Assembly (NCBI GenBank): GCA_030278955.1
Contig: JAOANR010000006.1
Span: forward strand, 50,992,915-51,056,914
From: Hygrophila difformis
Lineage: Eukaryota > Streptophyta > Magnoliopsida > Lamiales > Acanthaceae
Direction: 5' to 3'
DNA length: 64,000 bases
The notes under the pieces were generated by a model, which was not told where the DNA came from, did not search any database, and saw only the letters and a program-made list of their open reading frames with translations. Shown piece after piece: positions 53,307 to 63,993 of this stretch (within the stretch, counting starts at the first letter, position 1; every line of letters starts with the position of its first letter). The position numbers were made by a program, and so were the translations under genes.

Positions 53307-54345
53307 GAATCATAGCCAGACGCATCCGTCGCCAAGTTCCCAAGAATGGAATATAGAGGAAAAACCCAGGTTGTATAAAATTCTTCAATTAATGTAAAAT
53401 GTTTTGCTAAGCCATTCGCTACATGATTCTCTATCCTACTACTATAATATTACTATATTTTTTTGCACAACAACCAGTATGAACTAGAGAAAGGAAAAAG
53501 AAAAAATAGAAAAGCAACAAGGAAAAAAGAAGAAATAAAGCGAGAAATTGAATCAGCTAGCCCTTAGAAAGAAAGTGCCAGTCGCTTCCGCCGCCAAATT
53601 AGACCATGAGGATGTTTGGATGTTAGTAGATTGGGTAGCATGAATATGATCTTTTGTAGTGTTTGGTAATGAGCATATTCTAAAGGCATACTTCTCCCAA
53701 TCTACTAAAATCACATGTGCTTGAATTTATATGTTTCCTTTTCAGACTAAAATACTCATTATCTGTGTGTGTTTTCCTCTTCCTTCTATTTCTCTTTCTC
53801 TGAATGATTTTCAAAAGACAAAGGGTTGCGCACATCCTCTCCTCCCTTCTCATTTCGTCTGTTGTAATTGCTTAAGGTGCTCTCTGATCATTGCTATAAT
53901 AATGCTATCAATTGCCATGTTTATTGTCCAGTATTTTAATTGGATATTTATAGTAGATATATAGGAATTTTATTTTTTTAAAACATAATTGAAAACTACA
54001 TTCATCATTTATTTTCACAATATTTTCTATAACAGAATAATACTCATAGTAAATTATATTCATCTATAATACAAATAATAATCATATTTTAAAAATAATG
54101 AAAATGATTGCATTTCTTATAATTATAAGAACAAAAATGAGTATTGGAGAGTTAAGAGGAAACCTTAATTTTATTTAATATTTATAAAACTAAAATATTT
54201 ATTTAATCAAAATAATTTTGTCCTTATATGTCATTTCACATGTATCTGTTGATTGTTATATGCTAATCTACCAAACACATTTAATCAAATATGCTACTAC
54301 TATCATCTGGTCAAATCTACTGTTCATATCTGCTATTTGCTATTT
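53307..54345. other. AT-rich spacer
   Basis: No gene or repeat recognised. Confidence 0.5.
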
Positions 54346-55227
54346 CACAACAAGAAAAATAAAAAATACCGATCGAAATCACCGACCACCAGGATGCGGG
54401 TCGGATTTACCGACCGCAACACCGACCGCACCTGGTGGTCAGTAAAAAGGAGCCGTTACTGGGGCCCGGCTTTTACGGCAACCACTACGCCGATCAATAT
54501 TATTGCGGTCCGTATTATCGACCGCATTTCCGACCGTATTTGTGGTCGGTACTTTTTCCAATTTTTTAAATTTTAATTATTTTTTAAAAAATATAATCTA
54601 CCGACCGAATTTGCGGTCTCTAAAATTTTTTCCATTTATTTTATATTTTTATAAAAAATTTCTTTGATTATTTTTAAAATTTAATTATTTTTTATTTGAG
54701 CCATTTAATTATTTATTTATTTGATAATTTAATTATTTATTCATTAAAATAATATAAAGAAAAAATAAATATTAAAAATATTTTTTAATTATAGATACAT
54801 ATATAATTATAATTTTGATTTCATTTCTTAAATTTAATAGTGATTTAATTAATTTTACCCATTTAATTCAATTTTATATTTTATTTAATTAATGAATTAT
54901 TTTATTATTTATTTAATTAATATCAGTTTTTATTTTATTTTTTGGTTATTAATTTATGCATTTATAGTTAAATATATTATATATATAACACATCGCATAT
55001 GATGACATGAAAGCTTGTGCATCCGCGTGGCACGCGCGCGGGTGAGAAAAATGGAGACTAAGGTTCGAATCCCGACTTCAACATTTGGGGAATACTTGGG
55101 AATGAATTATTATATGTGATACATGGCGGGTTTCCATTGATGGTATAAAGGGTTGGCAAAGGTGGTTAGGGTTGAGGATGCTGATGTTGGGGTGGGTGGT
55201 TCGAGCCTTCCTGAGCACATTTTTTCA

Positions 55228-55684
55228 TAAAATAGAAGGAATGAGGGAAGTTCCAATAGAAAAATATTGGAAGGGAAAAATACTTCGAAGATGAACCCGT
55301 TCCCATGCAATAGTTAGGAATTCTTGACGGTATCGAGCTGGAACAACCTGTTCTTCCTGAATAGCCTGATTCAAGGCTAAAGAATTTCCCGCCGCTAACA
55401 TATAGTATCCATCTACGCCCAGTGATAAATAAAGCATCGTTGATTTCTCTGAGACTTCATAAAACGGGCTTTCTAGAGATCCCCAATTACCCAACCTCGC
55501 GTGAATTGCTAAGGATCCAATAAGCCCAACATTGATTCCCTCAGATGTGTCGATTGGGCAAATACGACCATAGTGACTAGGATGAATATCTCGTATCCGA
55601 AAACTAGCAGTTCGCCCTATTAGTCCGCCAGGACCTAAATAACTCAACTTTCTCCCATGAACTATTTGTGTCAACGGATTAGTT
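55228..55684 (-). pseudogene. rpoB: Plastid rpoB fragment
   Basis: About 150 codons of the plastid RNA polymerase beta subunit, minus strand: [53 protein letters not shown]. The frame is open but both ends are cut (the full gene encodes over 1,000 residues). A nuclear copy cannot serve the plastid polymerase. HARLGNW differs from the usual form by a substitution or two. Confidence 0.92.
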
Positions 55685-55914
55685 CGATCGAACCTCGTTC
55701 AATTCTTTCGAATTCATTGGATCCTTTTCCGCGCGCGAGAATCCCCTCCCTTCTTCCACCCTAATTCATGAATAGGAATGACAAATCCAAAAATTCTAGA
55801 CAATTCTGAAAAATGGAAAGATCTAAAGGATCTAATCATTCCATTATATTGTATTGACAATTTCAAAAATTTGATCATACTATGATGATAGTATCAGGTA
55901 GGTTGGTCAGGTCG

Positions 55915-55987
55915 GCCCCCATCGTCTAGTGGTTTAGGACATCTCTCTTTCAAGGAGGCAACGGGGATTCGAATTCCCCTGGGGGTA
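55915..55987 (+). tRNA. trnE-UUC: Plastid-derived trnE-UUC copy
   Basis: Complete 73-nt tRNA-Glu: GCCCCCATCGTCTAGTGG start, anticodon loop CTTTCAA (UUC), GGGGATTCGAATTCCCC T arm. Plastid type. In the nucleus it is presumably silent or aberrantly transcribed by pol III. Confidence 0.93.
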
Positions 55988-56046
55988 GGGTACTACGAAA
56001 GGAAGTTGATCATGGATTATCAATAAGCCTAAAATTCATTTTTCCT

Positions 56047-56130
56047 GGGTCGATGCCCGAGCGGTTAATGGGGACGGACTGTAAATTCATTGGCAATATG
56101 TCTACGCTGGTTCAAATCCAGCTCGGCCCA
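56047..56130 (+). tRNA. trnY-GUA: Plastid-derived trnY-GUA copy
   Basis: Complete 84-nt class II tRNA-Tyr: GGGTCGATGCCCGAGCGG, anticodon loop CTGTAAA (GUA), GGTTCAAATCC T arm. It follows trnE by 59 bp, as in plastid genomes. Confidence 0.93.
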
Positions 56131-56217
56131 ATAATTCGCCAATCCACCATGAGATTGTATAAACCCCAATATGAAAATAAAAAGAATAAAATCTTCTGCT
56201 AGATCCCTTATTTCACT

Positions 56218-56255
56218 GGGATTGTAGTTCAATTGGTCAGAGCACCGCCCTGTCA
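56218..56255 (+). pseudogene. trnD-GUC: Plastid trnD-GUC, 5' half only
   Basis: GGGATTGTAGTTCAATTGG to CGCCCTGTCA, cut one base after the GUC anticodon, where the ndhD fragment begins. Confidence 0.88.
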
Positions 56256-56467
56256 ACATCAAGAAATGAAAAAATCGTGAATCTCGAGTAACCGGCCAAG
56301 CCGCTAAGGTAGCTAAAGTGGTGATGAATCCCGTCAGTAAAATGGGTCCTATAGAGAGTCCATCTATTCCTAATCTCCAATGGAAATCAAAAAAATCGAT
56401 CCATTTATAATCTTCTACTAGTTGGATTAATGGATAATCCGATCGGAAATGATAACAGAATACATAA
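56256..56467 (-). pseudogene. ndhD: Plastid ndhD fragment
   Basis: About 70 codons of the NADH dehydrogenase-like complex subunit 4, minus strand: [54 protein letters not shown]. It joins trnD on one side and the CACTA subterminal repeats on the other. In plastomes ndhD is in the small single-copy region, far from trnD. Confidence 0.88.
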
Positions 56468-56989
56468 GTCGTGGACCGCAAATTGCGGTCGGTAAATTTC
56501 TCCGTGACCTTTTGGGACCAGATAATACCAACCACATTTGCGGTCGGTATTTCGGTGGGGAAATTTACCGACCACCGTGCGGTCGGCAAGGTCCCGACGA
56601 CAAAATTCTTTGGTCAGGGGAAAAAGTCCTACCAGCAGATTATTGACCGCATTATGCAATCGGTGGTGCGGTCGGTAAGCCCCGAAACGACCCGCATCCT
56701 GGGGTTACCGACTGCAAATACTGGTCGGTAAACGCGAATTTTCTTGTAGTGTTTGCAATATGCTCACTCCCAAACATACCCTATATCATATACTGGTAGA
56801 TTTTAGACTTAATCATTCTTAGTTAGATTTACACTTCAAATTGAAATTTATTACTCAGCCCGTCCCACTAGTTCCATCCTATTTTTCTTTTTGGTCGGTC
56901 CAATTACAATTGTCACATTTGCCTTTTAGGAATTAATTACACACTCTAATTACCAAACCCACTATCATTACATCATATTAATAAATAAA

Positions 56990-57258
56990 TACTCCCTTCG
57001 TCCCAATAATTTTGGTCACATTTGACTTTTGACACTGTTCACTTTTTAACTTTAACTCAATTTTAGCATAGTAATATAAGAAGAAAAAAAAATAGTCAAG
57101 TGTGGTGTTGTTAGAATCGTCTATTAATGTAGTTATACAATAGAAGTACATGCTACATAGTTTTTACTTAAATCGATTTTGAGATACGAAGCATTAAACA
57201 AGTGAATTGGATTTTGTGCAGAGGAGAAAGTGACCAAAATTTTGGGACAGAGAGAGTA
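56990..57258. mobile_element. Stowaway MITE
   Basis: TA|CTCCCTTCGTCCCAATAATT to AAAATTTTGGGACAGAGAGAG|TA. A further half-site (CAGCCCGTCCCACTAGTTCC) at 56860 may be a remnant of another. Confidence 0.8.
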
Positions 57259-57403
57259 TATTAAAATTTCAAACACACAACTATCACATCACACATAAAT
57301 AAATCAATTAAAAATCCAAAATCATTACAATCATATCACCTAAATTCCTAATTTACCCCCATTTTAAACATTAATATACCCCTACATTAAATAGAAGTAC
57401 TAA

Positions 57404-57800
57404 TGTAACACCCTAACTTCGGCGCATCGGAAAGACAGGGTGCTACTCTAGATGTTGCCGGCTCCAGAGTGAAGTTTGTCCCCACAAAGCAACATGAGCT
57501 CTTTCCAGTGCGTTTTGGCCTCACTCACGCACACACTGGGAAACTTCCCAGAGGGTCACCCATCCTAAAATTACCCCAAAGCAAGCACCCCACAACCAAC
57601 ATGAGCTCTTTCCAGTGCGTTTTGGCCTCACTCACGCACACACTGGGAAACTTCCCAGGAGGTCACCCATCCTAAAATTACCCCAAAGCAAACACGCTTA
57701 ACTTTGAAGTTCTTATAGAATGGTTACCAAGAAAGAAATGTACCTTGTTTGTATGAGTAGTTTATTACAATCCATTTAAACCATATTCCGGGTTATTACA
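57404..57800 (-). repeat. Cassandra LTR A, with internal duplication
   Basis: 397 bp, TGTAACACCC...TTATTACA on the plus strand. A segment of about 110 bp (ATGAGCTCTTTCCAGTGCGT through ACCCCAAAGCAA) occurs twice, so this LTR is about 100 bp longer than LTR B. Confidence 0.88.
57650..57717 (-). ncRNA. 5S rRNA-like segment in Cassandra LTR A
   Basis: On the minus strand AGTTAAGCGTGTTTGCTTT (box A region) and GGATGGGTGACCTCCTGGGA (box C region) match 5S rRNA. It is a retrotransposon-borne pol III promoter, not a functional rRNA gene. Confidence 0.8.
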
Positions 57801-57934
57801 TTCCTCCATCCCTTAAGATCGCAACGTCCTCGTTGCGCTTGGTCATCCACATCCTTGGACGCCACAACCATCCACATCCCGTGGATCTTTCACCCCGCTA
57901 GGTGCCTGAATGCCACAGCACGGGGTCGCGGTCT

Positions 57935-57947
57935 GGCTCTGATACCA
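57935..57947 (-). other. Cassandra primer-binding site
   Basis: TGGTATCAGAGCC on the minus strand. A degraded copy, TGATATTAGAGCC, lies at 58380-58392. Confidence 0.85.
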
Positions 57948-57949
57948 TC

Positions 57950-58240
57950 TGTAACACCCCCATCTTCGGCGCAGCAGAAAGACATGGTATTACTCTAGAT
58001 GTTTCCGACTCCAGAGTGAAGACTGTCCCCACAAACCAATATGAGCTCTTTCCAGTGCGCTTTGGCTTCACTCACGTTCACCCTAAGAGACTTCCCAGGA
58101 GGTCACCCATCCTAGAATTACCCCAAGACAAGTACGCTTAACTTTGGAGTTCTTATAGGATGGTTACCAAGAAAGAAAGGTACCTTGTTTGTATGAATAG
58201 CTTATTTTACTCCATTTAAGCCATATTCTGGGGTATTACA
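57950..58240 (-). repeat. Cassandra LTR B
   Basis: 291 bp, TGTAACACCCCCATC...GGGTATTACA, with a single 5S-like segment. Confidence 0.9.
58089..58158 (-). ncRNA. 5S rRNA-like segment in Cassandra LTR B
   Basis: On the minus strand AGAACTCCAAAGTTAAGCGT and CTAGGATGGGTGACCTCCTG followed by GGAAGTC, close to plant 5S rRNA and better preserved than in LTR A. Confidence 0.82.
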
Positions 58241-58394
58241 CTCCTCCTCCTAAAAATCGCAACGTCCTCATTGCACTCGGCCATCCACATCCTTGGACGC
58301 CACAACCATCCACTTCCCGTGGATCTTTCACCCCGTCAGGCGCCTGAATATCACAGCAGTCAGCACGCGGTCGCGGTCTGGCTCTAATATCATC

Positions 58395-58437
58395 TGTAGC
58401 ACCCTATTTTTCCGCTGGGCTAAAAATGGAGTGTTAC

Positions 58438-58438
<1 letters not shown>
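58395..58438 (-). repeat. Truncated third Cassandra LTR end
   Basis: TGTAGCACCC start and GGAGTGTTACA end with most of the LTR missing. Confidence 0.6.

Positions 58439-58480
<42 letters not shown>
58438..58480 (+). repeat. (AAT)n microsatellite
   Basis: About 14 uninterrupted AAT units. Confidence 0.95.
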
Positions 58481-58533
58481 TATTATTATCATTATTTAAA
58501 CTTTTAATATCGTTTGGAATACATACGTGTTGG

Positions 58534-59216
58534 TAGGGGTGAAAACGGGACGGATACGGGCGGATAGTACTCATCCCGTATCCTATCCCATATTTTTTTG
58601 TCGAATATGGAATCGGATACGAATAGGCCGGATACAAATACGAATTCAAATATTTCGGGAAACGGATACGAGACGGATTCGGATTTTAACTCGGATATCT
58701 TATAATTACTAAAATTAATTTTTTATTATAATTTATAGAGTGAAATCAGAATATACTACTATGTAAGCTAAACTAAATTTTTAAATTTTCCAAGATCATT
58801 AATTATTTCATTCAAAACATCTAAATAACATCACTACAGTTTTGATGCAAATAACCTAGTTTTGATGCAAAGAACCTAATGGTATAGTTGAGTTGATTGA
58901 TATGATTTGATTTAATAAATTACATATGACTTTCAAGCTTTTGATTATATTTGTATATATAGTATTACTTATTTATTTTATAGTTAATATAATATACTAT
59001 ATTATACATATAAAAATATATATAAATTTTCGGATATTCGGATAGAAAATATGGATAATATCCGCATTATATTCGGATTTTTCGGATACGGACGGATATT
59101 TACAATCCCATATCCTGTACCATATCCGCCGGATATAAAAATTCGAATTCGGATTCGAATATAATCGAATACAGTGTCGGATCGGACGGATATTATCCGC
59201 CCCACTTTCACCCCTA
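58534..59216. mobile_element. Non-autonomous hAT element, copy 2 (inverted)
   Basis: Perfect 8-bp target duplication CGTGTTGG (58526-58533, 59217-59224). TAGGGGTGAAAACGGGACGG at the left matches the inverted right end of the 45222-45893 element, and the interiors match along their length. 683 bp. Confidence 0.92.
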
Positions 59217-59224
59217 CGTGTTGG

Positions 59225-61541
59225 TCAATTTTTATAGTCTTATTTAATTCACTTGTAGTAATTGACAAGACATGAGACAGAGATAGAGAGAGACAATGCT
59301 ATTATTGAAAATTAATTAGACTTTAAAATTTTCAATTTTGAAATTGAAGTTAGAGGTTTGGAGTTGAGTAAAAAAGAGTTATAAATTGATATGATTTTTA
59401 GTAATGGTATTTGGTGTTATAGTTTAAAATTAAAGTTTAGATGTTGAAATTGAAAAGCTAAGTGTTGGGGAAATAAGCGTTTAGAGTTCAGTAATTAAAA
59501 TTAAATGGTTGCTAAAATTAGTGTTACTATATAGACCCCATTTGGCAATTAGTTATTAGCTGATTACATGAGTAATAAATTAGTTCAATCAGTTGTTAAT
59601 TAATTACATGAATATTTTGAGACCAACATTTTGACGTTGAAATTCAAAATGTTACTCCTTGCAGCGGATTCAAAAAGAGTGATTAAACACTGTTTAAAGT
59701 TATTTTATCTCAGTTAAAAATTATGTCTTACAAAATTAGCTGATTCAAAATAATTATTTTGTCAAACACCCCATAGTGTTTTAAACTATTTGCAGGACAG
59801 ATTCGGAGGGGCGGCCAGAAATACAATGGCGCTAGGACCCACAGTTAGGAGGGGCCCAAAATTTATTTCAAAGTTTTAATATTTCTTTCTTTCAATGCGA
59901 CAAAAAACTAAATTTTTTACTAAACAAACAAAAAAATGATTTCTCATTTGATCTTTACTTTCCTAAAAATTACAATAAGTTTGATTTCTTTTATAATTTT
60001 AAATCAGCGAGAGAAAAAAGTTTAGTATCGACATACTTTCTTCGAATAATTTTTAAATTATGTATTTATTTAAATTTAATGGGGCCCATTTTTTTATTTT
60101 TTCCAATGGCTCCTAAAATATCAAGAATGGTCGTGTATTCAATCTAAAGTCTATAGGATTTTTTTGGACTTTTAAAGTTGTGGTGTATTCAATTTAGATT
60201 TTAAAAAGTCTTTAAAAATTCAGGTGTATTCAATACAAATTTTAAAATTAAAAATCTTTAAAAATCTAGGTGTATTCAATACAGATTTTTAAAAAGTCTT
60301 TAAAAATTTTGAGGTATTCAATAGTTCATGGATTTTAAATCTTTATAGATTTTAATGGATTCTTTTATAAAGTATAACTAAACAAAATCTCTCTAAACAA
60401 TCCAAGATTTCTAAAAATCATCATACTCTAGCCAAACTCTACATGGAGTTTACACAAAATCAATCAACTCTATGTAAGTCTATGAACTCTCTAAATCCAC
60501 TAACTTTTTAAAATAAAAAAATTCTGGATTGGGTTTATTCCAAACACAACCAGAGAGATAGAAAGGGATTGGGAGAGAAGAGCTTAACTTTTGAAGACTG
60601 TTATAAAATTTTAATCATGAAATATATACTAAAAAAAATGAATAACAAAAATTAATATCATTAATATAGCTATTATCAAGAGATGTGTGAACGCTAAAAA
60701 AAGAGATGTGTGAACGCTACTACTCTGACTTAGACATGTTTGCCGACATGAATATAACACGTAGGGTTCCATGAAAATTGAAATTGGCATTAATTAGTCT
60801 CTCTTAAACTATATAAAACAACAATGAACATACAGTGGGAATGGAAAAGATTAAAGTGTTATTTTTTTATTATTATTATTTTTTTGCAAGGTGACAAGTT
60901 AATTCCGAGTGGTTTTTTGGTGTTTATATAGATCTTTTCTGGTGTTATTTTTAACCAATTACAAAATTATAATATTGCATCATATTTTCCCACTTTTTCC
61001 ATCGAGTCTTTATAAGTAGTAGATTATATCGCCCGCTGCGCATGGGTGTTGAACTTATATGAGTTTATAAAATGAGAATATAATTTCTTTTTGGATTACA
61101 TGAGCTTAACAACGAACATTGCCAAAAATAATTCTTCATCAATCTGTTGTAATAGCGTTTGCTACATCAGCATCCTTTTTGTTCTTCAACTCCCCGCAGT
61201 CAGTTATGTTGTTCTTCAACCATGTTGACAACGCCATTATAACCTCGATTATCTTCACCATTCTATCCAAACTTGGACCTAACAATATCATGCATGATTA
61301 AGGTTCTAAAAAAATATCATTTTACTCACTAATATGTTGTCTATTTTGGCTATTATCCCTACAGTTTTTAAAGAATATTATTTATATTTTTGGGCTTATA
61401 CCAGATATCTCCATACCACATTGGACCTAAGACTAATTCCTTGAGGATTTGGTAGGTATTTAAGTGTTGCCTCTCCCAAAGCATAATTTTGCATATATAC
61501 AAAAAGCAAACTAATTCTAAGATTGTTTTGGAGTTTAGAGG
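59225..61541. other. AT-rich spacer with minor repeats
   Basis: No gene. GGTGTATTCAATACA-type units recur about every 50 bp between 60132 and 60320. 59535-59780 has inverted-repeat-like ends (CCCATTTGGCAATTAG; GTCAAACACCCC). Confidence 0.5.
61395..61515 (-). mobile_element. Family-B SINE fragment
   Basis: Shares CCACATTGGACCTAAGACTA plus ATTCCT and GTTGCCTCTCCCAAA with the copy at 7475-7641. The tRNA-like head is missing. Confidence 0.6.
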
Positions 61542-61604
61542 TGTAATACCCGAGAAAATACCCGAAAAAAAAATTCCATTTAGCAAAATTCATTTCACTT
61601 AGGA

Positions 61605-61643
<39 letters not shown>

Positions 61644-63993
61644 GTTATTATTAGCAATTGAGTTAACTAGCAATTGATGAAGGCATTCATTCAATTTGAA
61701 TACTAGTGCGGTTGGGTAGAGGAATAATTCCATTGGTTGGATAAATTTTCATTTTGTATGAAGGTAGACTGATCAACTCTTGTCCTTTTCAAACGGCTAG
61801 AGGAGGAATTGGATGGTATTGCACAAGTAATTACAGTCATTATGGCCATTCATTCGAGCACTAACGGCAAAAAAAAAGAAAATCATGCAACATGAGATAA
61901 ACTTTTCATGTCTCCCTACATGTACCTGCCAACCTGCCACTAGAAACGTGTCCTGCTGGAGCATTCAATATCCAAATTATTCTAGTCATTAACTTGAGTA
62001 TCATTATCCAAATTATGCCAGCCATTAACCCCTATTAATACCCCATTACAACCCCCAAAACACCCCCCATTCTCCTTATTCCGAAAATCAGATTTCACTT
62101 GAGGGAGTTGGTGAGTTGTGTGAGTGTTCTACTAGGAAGCAGCATTTTGGACGAGTTGAAAGCCTTCCAAATCCTTCATCCGTAGTTAAGAAAGGTACTC
62201 ATTCATTCCCTTTGGTTTTGGATTCGGATTTCATGCCTAAACTCTAAGGATTGCCCAATCAACTCAAAAATAGGTTCATTGAAGAGTAGCAGGCTGTGTT
62301 GCGAATTTTGGAACAATCTTAAGGCTTTGATTTGAGGATTTATTGATTCCAATCCACTCAAAGGTAAGTTAGTATTGTGCACGTCGATTTTTAGGAGTTT
62401 TGGTTGAGTATAACTCGAGATATAGGTTTATCTTTTCAATTGACAAAATCTGTCAAATAGGGTTTTCTTGTGACCAATCTTATTGTTCTATGAATTCGAC
62501 CATGATCCGTACATTTTTAGGAGAACTTTCCAAAATGAAACTTGTTCCTAATGTCCTAAAGATGCTCTCTGTAAATTTTTATAATTTTTGGACAAGTTTT
62601 GGTCACCCAAATTTGATCTGGTATTTTCTGCGTATGTGTGAACAGATTTAATGTATGTTTGTAGTCAGTTTTGTTGTTCGATGCACTCTTGCCTATGATC
62701 GTTTTTAGCGCTTGATGTCTTCATGAAATTTGTTCCATTATGTGTCTAGATTATCCCTGTAAAATTTCATGATTTTTGGAGCACATATGAAATTGTTATA
62801 AATTTTTGAACTCACTGTGGTCGGATTTACTGAAGCATGAGGAATTGAATTTCAATAGCTTCCTGAAATCGATTAAAATGACCTACTTAGATTCCGAATT
62901 TTGAGATGGCTATTTCTATGAAAAATGCTTATTTTGATGTTTTCTAGCCACTGTAATTTTTCCAGAATTTTTAAAAATTGTTTACTGCATTTTTAAAGGC
63001 GATTTCAGAAACTGTTATAATGGCATTTTTGGTCGGTAAATGCTATTTTGATTATTCGATGAACAATGAGTCGAGTGTTACTCATTTTTGAAGAATATGG
63101 ATTCTGGAAATGTGGAAATATTATGAAATGATAAAATGTGGTTTTAAAACTTTGTAAGTTTTGATCGAGTGGGATGCCCAATGTGGTGAATTATGTCGCC
63201 CCCTCTTTACAGCCAAAACGGCATTGATTATTGTGATGTATGAGTCTATACTCCTAGATGTATCCGTATGGGTTATCTAGGGCTCCGGAGTGTGTCTGTA
63301 TAGGGTCCGCTGCATGCACTTACCTCGTGGGTACGAGTCCCAGAGGTTGATCCCAAGGGTTCGTCTCTAGGATATGTTTGAGTCCTTGTGGGTATAAAGT
63401 CCCAAAGGTTGGTCCTGTGGGTTCGTCCCTAGGATATGTTAATGGGGTGTCCTCGATCATAACTAACATTGGTAAAATGTTCGTGGCATATGTGTAAGAA
63501 TTTTTAATTAATTTATTTATTCGTCTTTTAAATAAATATATTATTTTGTATATTCTTCTAAAAACTTTTAAAATTCGTTGTGCTATATATTAACTTACGT
63601 AGTACCGTTGTACTGATAAATTGTTGTTTTATTTTCCTTTCAGATTTCGCAGAGTAAGCATCGCATGGAGGGATGGGATTTCCATTTTTTTTAAAAAAAA
63701 AAAGAAGACTTGTCGCATTTTATTTATTTTGATTTATGCATTGGACTTAGACTCTGGTTTTGGCCGCATGTTTTGGCCCTGTTTATTTTTGCTTCCGCAC
63801 TGCTTATTATTATTATTATGTGTGCTATACTCTGATTAAATTCGGGCTTATTTGAATGGTTTTAAATATTTTTAAGTCAATGATGCAACTTAAGCCTTAG
63901 CATCCTTTTAAACAAACTCGATTTAATCGGGTCTTGTTTGGAAGGGTGTGGCGGTAGCGTCCCGGCCTGGGTTACCAATTCCGGGGTGTTACA
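61542..63993 (+). mobile_element. Long LTR (5' LTR of a Ty3/gypsy element leaving the window)
   Basis: Starts TGTAATACCCGAGAAAATA, ends CCGGGGTGTTACA, and is followed by AAGTGGT, the beginning of an initiator Met-tRNA primer-binding site, at the window edge. The 2,452-bp size, the TGTAAYACCC/GGGTGTTACA ends and the GGGTTCGTC..TAGGATATG repeats (63358, 63420) fit Tekay/Del-type chromoviruses. The coding region would lie beyond 64000. Confidence 0.72.
61605..61652 (+). repeat. (ATT)n microsatellite inside the LTR
   Basis: About 15 ATT units with one interruption (GTT). Confidence 0.9.

Larger units (their letters stand above)
54346..56751. mobile_element. Non-autonomous CACTA element carrying plastid DNA
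   Basis: Left end CACAACAAGAAAAAT, right end (inverted) CACTACAAGAAAATTCGCG, with 3-bp target duplication TTT (54343-54345, 56752-56754). Subterminal arrays of ACCGACCGC/GCGGTCGGTA words at 54365-54610 and 56470-56735 are typical of CACTA. The interior holds plastid rpoB, trnE, trnY, partial trnD and ndhD in place of a transposase. 2,406 bp. Confidence 0.9.
57404..58438 (-). mobile_element. Cassandra TRIM retrotransposon, multimeric
   Basis: On the plus strand: LTR (57404-57800), internal domain, LTR (57950-58240), internal domain, partial LTR (58395-58438). Each full LTR holds a 5S rRNA-like segment on the minus strand. The minus-strand PBS TGGTATCAGAGCC (57935-57947) matches initiator Met-tRNA, as in Cassandra. 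No coding capacity, as expected for this TRIM family. Confidence 0.9.

Noticed and set aside
55055..55080. GGTTCGAATCCCGACTT, a box-B-like sequence in the CACTA element
   Set aside because: No matching box A, no tRNA fold and no duplication; probably chance or a degraded fragment.
55915..56255. Reading the tRNAs as nuclear tRNA genes
   Set aside because: Sequence, order and spacing are those of plastid trnE-trnY-trnD, and plastid protein-gene pieces flank them.
61020..61060. CGCCCGCTGCGCATGGG, a possible Helitron hairpin
   Set aside because: The stem is imperfect and no CTRR with a following T lies at the right distance.
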